The notes beneath the pieces are model-generated. The model worked only from the letters and a program-made list of their open reading frames with translations, had not been told where the DNA came from and did not search any database. 13,248 bases of DNA, from contig JBKECF010000074.1 in assembly GCA_047974375.1 (NCBI GenBank), positions 1 to 13,248 on the forward strand, given 5' to 3'. This document shows positions 7,691-13,248 of this stretch, in pieces. Source of the DNA: JBKECF01 sp047974375. Its GTDB lineage: Bacteria; Bacillota; Clostridia; Lachnospirales; CAMZNU01. The translations under genes and the position numbers were made by a program. Each line of letters opens with the position of its first letter. Position 1 is the stretch's first letter.

Positions 7691-9914
7691 CTGTTAGTCT
7701 TCCCATGTCCTTCAGAAAAAAATCCAGATTGGAATATCTATTTCTTTCTTTGTTATTGTCTACCATAAAATTCAACTTGTCTTTATTTCCTATAATTACA
7801 ACTAACTCCTTGCCTCGAGTAACAGCCGTATAAAGTAAATTTCTTGTTAATAACATAGAAGGTCCACTATGTACAGGAATAACTACTATAGGGTATTCGC
7901 TCCCTTGAGACTTGTGTATAGTAATTGCGTAGCTTAATTCTAATTCTTCCATTTGAGAAAACTCGTATTCAACTTTTCTGTCATCGAACTTTACTATTAA
8001 AAGCTCGTTATTTTCGTCAATCTTTTCAAGTGTGCCTTCATCTCCATTGTATACGCCTGTTCCACTTTTCATTGTATTGGTTTCTTTATTATATTCCGAC
8101 CAAGTTATATTATAATTATTTTTAATTTGCATAACTTTGTCGCCCTCTCTAAAAGTAATATTCCTGTATTCCTTTTCATTTCTACTTTTATGGGGTGGAT
8201 TTATTGCAGCTTGTAAAAGACTATTTAAATTATTTACGCCTAAAGGTGATTTTCTCATAGGTGTAAGAACTTGTATATTTTGAGGTGAATTAAATTTTTT
8301 AAATTTTGGTAGCCTATTAACGACTAAATTTACTAGTTCTTTTTGTACCATATCTATATTGTTACGTTCAACAAAATAAAAATCGCTATTTTCTATATTT
8401 AAATCGGGATATTCCCCATGATTAATTTTATGAGCATTTGTAGTAATTTGACTAGTTTTTACTTGTCTAAATATTTCATCTAGACGTACAACTTTTATTA
8501 CATTGCTAGATATTATATCCTTAAGTACATTGCCTGCACCTATAGAAGGAAGTTGGTCTTTATCTCCAACTAAAATAACTCTTGTGCCCATAGAAACAGC
8601 CTTTAAAAAACTGTACATAAGCATATTATCAATCATAGAACTTTCATCAAGAATTATTACATCAGCTTCTAATGGATTATCTTCATTTCGTTCAAAATTT
8701 TGATGGGTTTCATTTTTAGAAAAGTTAATTTCTAGAAGCCTATGAATTGTTTTTGCCTCCATGCCAGTTGTTTCTTCCATTCTTTTTGCTGCTCGTCCTG
8801 TAGGGGCTGCTAATATTACTTCATATCCACGATTTTCTAAAATATTTATAATAGCTCGTATAGTTGTTGTCTTTCCTGTACCTGGACCGCCAGTTATAAC
8901 AAGTATACTTTGACATAGGGATTCTAACACAGCCTCTTTTTGTTCCTTTGCTAAAGTAATATCGTTATTCTTTTCAAAGTTTTTAATTTCCTTTAAAAGT
9001 TTATTATCTTTTTCTACTTTATTTATGACTAAGTCATTTAGCTTTTTAGCGATATAATTCTCACTATAAAAATAAATATTTAAGTATACACAATTTTCAT
9101 TAATCAGCTTTTGGATAATAATATTATCCATTTGCATTTCCTTTAATAAGTCTAAAAAAATCTCGTTATTTATAGGTACTATAGATGCCACTTCATTATA
9201 TAATTGTTCCCTTGGTAAATATGTATTTCCATTTTGTATGCCTTGCATCAGTGAAAACTTTATGGCTGACTTTAACCTAAAAGGCGAGCTAGACTCAATA
9301 CCCATTTTCATGGCAATACTATCTGCTATTTTAAAACTTATGCCCTCAATTTCATCAGCAAGAATATAAGGATTCTTTTTAATTATTTCTATCGTGTCTT
9401 TTTTAAATCTTTTGTATATCTTCATAGAGTATACTGCCGATATATCAAAACCCTGTAAAAAAATCATAATGTCACGTGTTACTATTTCATCTATAAAAAT
9501 TTTATTTATTTGCCTTGCTTTTTTTAAAGTAATGCCTCGTATATCTGCCAATGTGTCTGGCTCTTTTTCTATTATTTCTAAAGTTTTCAAGCCAAACTTT
9601 TTAACTATTCTTTTAGCCATGGCATCACCTATACCAGGTATAATGCCAGAGGACAAGTATTTTTCGATTCCGTAAGTTGAGCTAGGTGTAGTTTTATCGT
9701 ATGCAGTAACACTAAATTGTTCACCGTAAATACTATGATAGCTGAAGTTACCCGATAATTTTACGTATTCCCCAGAAAGCAACTTTGGTATATGACCCAC
9801 ACAGGTTAAATCGCTATTATCCTCTTCATCGATTATTTCAAATACAGTATAATTTGTATCATCACTATAATAGACTATTCTATTTACTGTTCCTTCTTTA
9901 ATAATTTCACTCAT
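7677..9914 (-). CDS. recD2: RecD2-type ATP-dependent DNA helicase
   Basis: RecD2 is a superfamily 1 helicase that moves 5' to 3' and, unlike RecD, occurs without RecBC; it helps with DNA repair and replication fork maintenance. The 745-residue product has the N-terminal OB-like region (about 1-80) and a helix-hairpin-helix region with GIIPGIGDAMAKRI (90-103). Walker A GGPGTGKT is at 342-349, Walker B DESS starts at 423, and GDKDQLP is at 450-456. The C-terminal motifs HKSQGSE (667-673) and YTAVTRGK (695-702) complete the set. The long N-terminus separates it from RecD of RecBCD. I start it at the ATG at 9914, which has GGAG seven bases upstream and overlaps the recX stop by eight bases. An in-frame TTG at 9926 lies too close to that site to be used. 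The 3' end overlaps comFC. Confidence 0.96.
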   Translation of the reverse strand: MSEIIKEGTVNRIVYYSDDTNYTVFEIIDEEDNSDLTCVGHIPKLLSGEYVKLSGNFSYHSIYGEQFSVTAYDKTTPSSTYGIEKYLSSGIIPGIGDAMAKRIVKKFGLKTLEIIEKEPDTLADIRGITLKKARQINKIFIDEIVTRDIMIFLQGFDISAVYSMKIYKRFKKDTIEIIKKNPYILADEIEGISFKIADSIAMKMGIESSSPFRLKSAIKFSLMQGIQNGNTYLPREQLYNEVASIVPINNEIFLDLLKEMQMDNIIIQKLINENCVYLNIYFYSENYIAKKLNDLVINKVEKDNKLLKEIKNFEKNNDITLAKEQKEAVLESLCQSILVITGGPGTGKTTTIRAIINILENRGYEVILAAPTGRAAKRMEETTGMEAKTIHRLLEINFSKNETHQNFERNEDNPLEADVIILDESSMIDNMLMYSFLKAVSMGTRVILVGDKDQLPSIGAGNVLKDIISSNVIKVVRLDEIFRQVKTSQITTNAHKINHGEYPDLNIENSDFYFVERNNIDMVQKELVNLVVNRLPKFKKFNSPQNIQVLTPMRKSPLGVNNLNSLLQAAINPPHKSRNEKEYRNITFREGDKVMQIKNNYNITWSEYNKETNTMKSGTGVYNGDEGTLEKIDENNELLIVKFDDRKVEYEFSQMEELELSYAITIHKSQGSEYPIVVIPVHSGPSMLLTRNLLYTAVTRGKELVVIIGNKDKLNFMVDNNKERNRYSNLDFFLKDMGRLTDENN

Positions 9915-10530
9915 AATAATCTCCAAAAACCCTGTTGTACGCTTTATTTATAATGTCGTAAGAATAGCCCTTTCTTTGTAAAAACCCACATATTTTTTGC
10001 TTCTCTTTATAGTCTGGATTTTCTGAGTTCCTATATTTTTTTTCTAGTAAGCTCATTGCCGTTTCCAGCTGGCTGTCTTCTTCAAATTCAATTTCATCTA
10101 TTATATCCCTTGGCACACCCTTTTCATAGAGCATGTGTTTAATTCTATAGCTACCATATTTATTTAACTTAATTTTTTCCTTTGTAAAGTCTTCAGCATA
10201 TTTTCTGTCATCTATATAATTGTAACTTTTTAAAATACTAATAGTTTCACCTATTATATCTTCTTTAAATTCATATTTTTTCAACTTTTCACGCACTTCT
10301 TTTTCCGTTCTAGCTTTATAACCTAAAAATTTAAATGCAATGTTTTTGGCACGTTCCATTACTGCAGTTTCAATAATTGTATTATATTTTTCTTGAGTAA
10401 TTGTTTCGTTAATTTTTAACTTGTAAAATAATACATCAACATCTGTTATACCAAATGCAAAATTATTATCTATAAAAATAGAATATCTTTTTTCATTATT
10501 CTTTTGTTGGACAATATCTGTTATAACCAT
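9907..10530 (-). CDS. recX: Regulatory protein RecX
   Basis: RecX binds RecA filaments and limits or tunes their activity in recombination and the SOS response. The 207-residue product has the repeated three-helix signature: LGYKARTEKEVREKL (69-83), YIDDRKYAEDF (105-115), GSYRIKHMLYEKGV (126-139) and GFLQRKGYSYDII (182-194). It is somewhat longer than the shortest RecX proteins because of about 55 N-terminal residues, which is usual in Firmicutes. The ATG at 10530 follows a strong GAGGTG site with a four-base spacer. It is the first gene of the five-gene operon and is divergent from tkt. recA, a frequent neighbour in other bacteria, is not in this window. I see no LexA/DinR box (GAAC-N4-GTTC) upstream, so SOS control is not supported by sequence. 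Confidence 0.92.
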   Translation of the reverse strand: MVITDIVQQKNNEKRYSIFIDNNFAFGITDVDVLFYKLKINETITQEKYNTIIETAVMERAKNIAFKFLGYKARTEKEVREKLKKYEFKEDIIGETISILKSYNYIDDRKYAEDFTKEKIKLNKYGSYRIKHMLYEKGVPRDIIDEIEFEEDSQLETAMSLLEKKYRNSENPDYKEKQKICGFLQRKGYSYDIINKAYNRVFGDYYE

Positions 10531-10540
10531 TTTTCACCTC

Positions 10541-10604
10541 ACCTATTTATTTTAATATTTTAACATAAAATTATATCTTTTACTTATTTATAAAATAAAT
10601 AGGT
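10541..10604. repeat. 14-bp inverted repeat around the recX promoter
   Basis: Bases 10541-10554 and 10591-10604 are exact reverse complements (ACCTATTTATTTTA and its complement), separated by 36 bases. The outer arm overlaps the predicted recX -35 position and ends just before the predicted tkt -35. The inner arm sits just after the predicted recX start point and touches its ribosome binding site. It could be a two-site operator, or an RNA hairpin if transcription starts further upstream. The region is very AT-rich, so chance is a fair alternative, though the matching ACCT/AGGT ends argue against pure A/T coincidence. Confidence 0.45.
10570..10598 (-). promoter_or_regulatory. Candidate promoter of the recX-recD2-comFC-mnmA-helicase operon
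   Basis: On the minus strand a perfect TATAAT -10 box lies at 10575-10570. Seventeen bases upstream the -35 position reads TTATTT (10598-10593), a poor match. Transcription would start near 10563, about 33 bases before the recX ATG. No other good promoter is seen between the operon genes. The weak -35 suggests low-level or activated expression, which is inference. Confidence 0.45.
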
Positions 10605-10608
10605 AAAT

Positions 10609-10637
10609 TTGTAATTTGCTTGCTAATATTATATACT
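10609..10637 (+). promoter_or_regulatory. Candidate promoter of tkt
   Basis: TTGTAA (10609-10614) and TATACT (10632-10637) are separated by 17 bases, giving a start near 10644 and a leader of about 72 bases. Two further TATAAT hexamers (10671-10676 and 10689-10694) lie nearer the gene but have no recognisable -35 at the right distance. They may be alternative -10 boxes or simply AT-rich sequence. Confidence 0.45.
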
Positions 10638-10715
10638 TTACTGAGATTATTAATCGAAAAAAAATAAATTTATAATCTAAAAATATTTTATAATATATTT
10701 CGAAAGGATGATAAC

Positions 10716-12677
10716 ATGTCTACAAAAGCAATTAACACAGTTAGAGTTTTATCGGCAGAAGCCATACAAAAGGCAAATTCAGGGCATCCAGGTTTACCTC
10801 TTGGAGCAGCACCAACAGCATTCACTTTATGGAGTGAACATATGAACCATAACCCATTAAATCCTAAATGGGACAACAGAGATAGGTTTGTACTTTCAGC
10901 AGGTCATGGCTCTGCTTTAATTTATTCTTTGTTACACCTATTTTCCTATGGTTTAACAATAGAAGACCTGAAAAATTTCAGACAACTAAATTCTTTAACA
11001 CCTGGACATCCGGAATACAACCATACTGTGGGTGTTGAAGTAACAACAGGTCCACTGGGTCAAGGCATCGCAAATGCTGTAGGTATGGCATTAGCCGAAA
11101 GTTATTTAGGAAATAAATTTAATACAGAGAAACACAAGATAGTTGATCACTACACATATGCTTTATGTGGAGATGGTTGCCTTATGGAGGGTGTTTCTGC
11201 CGAGGCAATTTCCTTAGCTGGTACTTTAGAGCTTGGTAAGCTTATACTTTTTTACGATTCTAATAAAATCACTATAGAAGGTAGTACAGACATAGCCTTT
11301 AGAGAAGATGTAATTAAAAGATTTGACGCATACAACTGGCATACTTTAGAAGTTACTGACGGTAATAATACAGATGAAATTACTAAAGCCATAGTTGAAG
11401 CAAAAAAAAACAGTAGGCCTACATTAATAAAAGTTAATACTTTAATTGGTTATGGTGCTCCAAATAAGCAAGGCAAAAGCTCTGCCCACGGCGAACCTTT
11501 AGGTGTTGATGAAATAAAATTAATGAAAGAAAATTTTGGATTTACTGAAGATGAATTTACAGTATCTTCCGATGTTAAAAATGAAATGGAAAAAATAGTA
11601 AAAAAACTAAAAGAAAAAGAATCTACATGGAATAAATTAGTTGAAGAATATAAATCTGAAAACCCTGAGCTTTATAAAGAATACCTTTCATGGTACTCAA
11701 ATAATATAGAAGTAGATTTACTTAAAGAAGAAGACTTTTGGACTTATGAAGGTGATTTAGCAACTCGTGTATCTTCAGAAAAAGTGTTAAATAAAGCTTG
11801 TAAATATGTACCTAATTTATTTGGCGGTTCAGCTGACTTAGCACCTTCTACAAAAACTATTATGAAAGACAGGGGAGATTTTTCAAAAGAAGATCGAAGT
11901 GGTGCTAATTTGCATTTTGGTATAAGAGAGCATGCAATGACAGCAATGGCGAACGGAATGGCATTACATGGTGGTGTAAGACCATATATATCTGGCTTTT
12001 TTGTTTTTGCCGACTATATGAAACCATCCCTTAGACTTGCCGCACTTATGAACCAACCTATTATAAATATATTAACACATGATAGTATTGGTGTAGGTGA
12101 AGATGGACCAACTCATCAACCTATTGAGCAATTAGCTATGTTACGTAGTTTACCAAACTTTACAGTATTTAGACCATGTGATACAAATGAAACTGCAGCT
12201 GCATGGTATTTAGCGTTAAACAGACAAAGCCCATCTGCTCTTGTTTTAACAAGACAAGGTTGCCCTATTGTTTGCAAAGATGGTAGAGATGCACTTAAAG
12301 GTGGGTATATTATAAAAGATTGTAGTGCTACACCTGATGCAATAATAATTGCTACAGGCTCTGAAGTAGCTTTAGGTATATCAGCTGCTGAAGAATTAAG
12401 TAAAAAAGGTAAAAATATTAGAGTAGTTAGTATGTTAAGCTTTGAAGTTTTCGAAGAACAAAGCCCAGAATATAAAGAAGCTATTTTACCTAAATCCATA
12501 AGAGCAAGAGTAGGAGTTGAAGCAGCTTCAAATTACGGATGGCATAAATACATTGGCTTTGATGGTGAGTTAGTAACTATGAGCGGCTTTGGAGCTTCTG
12601 CACCAGCCAAAGAATTGTTTAATAAATTTGGTTTTACTGTTGAAAATATAGTTAATAAAGTAGAATCCATACTTTAG
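10716..12677 (+). CDS. tkt: Transketolase
   Basis: Transketolase moves two-carbon ketol units between sugar phosphates in the non-oxidative pentose phosphate pathway, using thiamine diphosphate and a divalent metal; it acts in the cytosol. The 653 residues match full-length bacterial enzymes. Visible motifs are SGHPG (22-26), AGHGS (62-66), TTGPLGQG (110-117), and the thiamine-diphosphate motif starting GDG (152-154) and ending near N183. The cofactor-activating glutamate is E405 in IREHA (403-407), and HDSIGVGEDGPTHQP (455-469) completes the active site. It is a single fused chain, not the split N/C subunit form that many clostridia also carry. The ATG follows GAAAGGATG. The gene is monocistronic: divergent from recX, with its own terminator, and convergent with the end of an rRNA-tRNA operon. 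Confidence 0.97.
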   Translation: MSTKAINTVRVLSAEAIQKANSGHPGLPLGAAPTAFTLWSEHMNHNPLNPKWDNRDRFVLSAGHGSALIYSLLHLFSYGLTIEDLKNFRQLNSLTPGHPEYNHTVGVEVTTGPLGQGIANAVGMALAESYLGNKFNTEKHKIVDHYTYALCGDGCLMEGVSAEAISLAGTLELGKLILFYDSNKITIEGSTDIAFREDVIKRFDAYNWHTLEVTDGNNTDEITKAIVEAKKNSRPTLIKVNTLIGYGAPNKQGKSSAHGEPLGVDEIKLMKENFGFTEDEFTVSSDVKNEMEKIVKKLKEKESTWNKLVEEYKSENPELYKEYLSWYSNNIEVDLLKEEDFWTYEGDLATRVSSEKVLNKACKYVPNLFGGSADLAPSTKTIMKDRGDFSKEDRSGANLHFGIREHAMTAMANGMALHGGVRPYISGFFVFADYMKPSLRLAALMNQPIINILTHDSIGVGEDGPTHQPIEQLAMLRSLPNFTVFRPCDTNETAAAWYLALNRQSPSALVLTRQGCPIVCKDGRDALKGGYIIKDCSATPDAIIIATGSEVALGISAAEELSKKGKNIRVVSMLSFEVFEEQSPEYKEAILPKSIRARVGVEAASNYGWHKYIGFDGELVTMSGFGASAPAKELFNKFGFTVENIVNKVESIL

Positions 12678-12700
12678 AATACTTGATTAAAACTTTAATT

Positions 12701-12736
12701 AAAAAAAGAGCGAAAACCCATCGCTCTTTTTGCTTT
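12701..12736. terminator. Intrinsic terminator of tkt, symmetric
   Basis: The stem AAAAGAGCGA (12704-12713) pairs with TCGCTCTTTT (12721-12730) around a seven-base loop, and a T-rich run follows. A7 on the left side gives a U-tract for leftward transcripts too, so it could act as a back-up terminator for the converging tRNA operon. Confidence 0.9.
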
Positions 12737-12828
12737 TTTGTATATAATATCTTAATATTGCCTTTTGGTTTGATGATATTTTTTATTTCGATACAGCACT
12801 TTTTTTGTGTTTTTAATATTTAGAAACA

Positions 12829-12851
12829 TAAAAAAACACCTTACGGTGTTA
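12829..12851 (-). terminator. Terminator of the 5S-tRNA operon
   Basis: Reading leftward after tRNA-Asp, AACACC and GGTGTT form a six-pair stem (12850-12845 with 12840-12835) closed by a four-base loop GTAA. The stem is followed by a run of T on the minus strand. It lies three bases beyond the tRNA-Asp 3' end and would end the rRNA-tRNA transcript. Confidence 0.85.
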
Positions 12852-12853
12852 AA

Positions 12854-12927
12854 CGACCCAAAAGGGACTCGAACCCTCGACCTCTGGCGTGACAGGCCAG
12901 CGCTCTAACCAACTGAGCTATTGGGCC
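12854..12927 (-). tRNA. tRNA-Asp(GTC)
   Basis: The minus strand folds as a 74-base cloverleaf. The acceptor stem GGCCCAA pairs with TTGGGTC (one G-U pair), and the D arm contains AGCTCAGTTGGTTAGAGC. The anticodon stem CTGGC/GCCAG encloses loop CTGTCAC with anticodon GTC (plus-strand 12891-12893), and the T arm contains GGTTCGAGTCC. The discriminator base is G. The 3' CCA is not encoded and must be added enzymatically. It is the last gene of the operon, before the terminator. Confidence 0.95.
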
Positions 12928-12939
12928 TTGCTAAAAATA

Positions 12940-13013
12940 TGGGCCCTCAGGGACTCGAACCCTGGACCGCCCGGTTATGAGCCGGGTGCTCTAACCAACT
13001 GAGCTAAAGGCCC
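12940..13013 (-). tRNA. tRNA with CAT anticodon, probably tRNA-Ile2
   Basis: A 74-base cloverleaf on the minus strand has acceptor arms GGGCCTT and AGGGCCC, discriminator A, and anticodon loop CTCATAA with anticodon CAT (plus-strand 12977-12979). A CAT anticodon can mean initiator Met, elongator Met or Ile2 with lysidine at C34. The sequence GGCTCATAACC around the anticodon, the GG-x-CCTTTAGCTCAG start and the A73 discriminator resemble B. subtilis tRNA-Ile(CAT). The C-G acceptor pairing and stem are not those of an initiator. I therefore favour Ile2, which would need TilS, but an automated caller may label it Met. CCA is not encoded. Confidence 0.9.
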
Positions 13014-13043
13014 TTAAAAACTATAATAGTTATAAGGAAAAAA

Positions 13044-13116
13044 AGCCGACGATCGGACTTGAACCGATAACCTGCTGATTACAAGTCAGCTGCTCTGCCA
13101 ATTGAGCCACGTCGGC
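13044..13116 (-). tRNA. tRNA-Thr(TGT)
   Basis: A 73-base cloverleaf on the minus strand has acceptor arms GCCGACG and CGTCGGC, D arm with GGCTCAATTGGCAGAGC, anticodon stem GCTGA/TCAGC enclosing CTTGTAA (anticodon TGT), and T arm with GGTTCAAGTCC. The discriminator is T and CCA is not encoded. The 5' end lies only about five bases after the predicted 5S rRNA 3' end, so processing of the two must be closely linked. Confidence 0.95.
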
Positions 13117-13121
13117 ATAAT

Positions 13122-13236
13122 AAAGCAACCACCTACTCTCCCAGTCAGTTACCCAACAAGTACCATCGGCCGTCTATGTCTTAACCATCGTGTTCGGTAT
13201 GGGAACGGGTGTTTTACATAGGCGCATCGTCACTTT
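13122..13236 (-). rRNA. rrf: 5S ribosomal RNA
   Basis: The minus strand carries the conserved 5S core CCGTTCCCATACCGAACACG and the 3' region ending in GGGAGAGTAGGTGGTTGC. I set the ends by helix I: AAAGTGAC at the 5' side (from 13236) pairs with GGTTGCTTT at the 3' side (to 13122), giving about 115 bases, normal for 5S. The ends could be off by a few bases. The gene is the first visible member of a leftward unit with three tRNAs, so the 23S and 16S genes probably lie beyond the right edge. Confidence 0.95.
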
Positions 13237-13248
13237 AAATCTTTGTGT

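Noticed and set aside
7677..9914. RecD subunit of RecBCD, or a TraA-type relaxase helicase
   Set aside because: The N-terminal OB-like and helix-hairpin-helix region fits RecD2, there are no recB or recC genes nearby, and no relaxase motif is present.
9915..9926. TTG start adding four residues to RecD2
   Set aside because: The GGAG site overlaps this TTG itself and is correctly spaced for the ATG at 9914.
12116..12499. Leftward open frame of 127 codons inside tkt
   Set aside because: It is antisense to the conserved C-terminal half of transketolase, with no start signal or family resemblance.

Overview
The window is an AT-rich stretch of a bacterial chromosome. Its genes and gene order point to a low-GC Firmicute, most likely a clostridium: rpmE, a DUF1385 (YqhQ) gene, prmC and prfA follow one another, ribosome binding sites are strong and purine-rich, and intrinsic terminators have long U-tracts. 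I cannot place it to genus. Almost everything here is conserved housekeeping. I found no phage, CRISPR, toxin-antitoxin or defence island, and nothing I can honestly call a new system.

Left part (1-3496). The first 37 bases are the start of a leftward gene whose twelve visible residues resemble the N-terminus of IS30-type transposases. A good promoter then drives rpmE (ribosomal protein L31, zinc-binding form) through a short leader with a hairpin. After a strong terminator comes a tight rightward unit, yqhQ-prmC-prfA, with stop/start overlaps. PrmC methylates the GGQ glutamine of the release factor encoded immediately downstream.

Middle part (3472-10715). A leftward five-gene operon is transcribed recX, recD2, comFC, mnmA, then a large Rad3/DinG-type helicase with an N-terminal RecB-like nuclease domain. 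Every junction overlaps or is at most 16 bases, so a single transcript is likely. It would start near 10563 and end at a bidirectional terminator shared with prfA. Four of the five products belong to families tied to DNA recombination, repair or uptake (RecX, RecD2, ComFC, nuclease-helicase). MnmA is a tRNA 2-thiouridylase.

Right part (10541-13248). The recX-tkt divergent region carries a 14-bp inverted repeat around the recX promoter. tkt encodes a full-length transketolase and ends at a strong terminator. Converging on it from the right is the distal end of an rRNA operon: 5S rRNA, tRNA-Thr(TGT), a CAT-anticodon tRNA (probably Ile2) and tRNA-Asp(GTC), then a terminator. None of the three tRNAs has an encoded CCA. 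The 23S and 16S genes would lie beyond the right edge.

Non-coding stretches: 38-232 (upstream of rpmE) holds only AT-rich sequence with one small hairpin (215-234). 12737-12829, between the facing terminators, shows nothing I can support. No gene-free stretch exceeds 300 bases.
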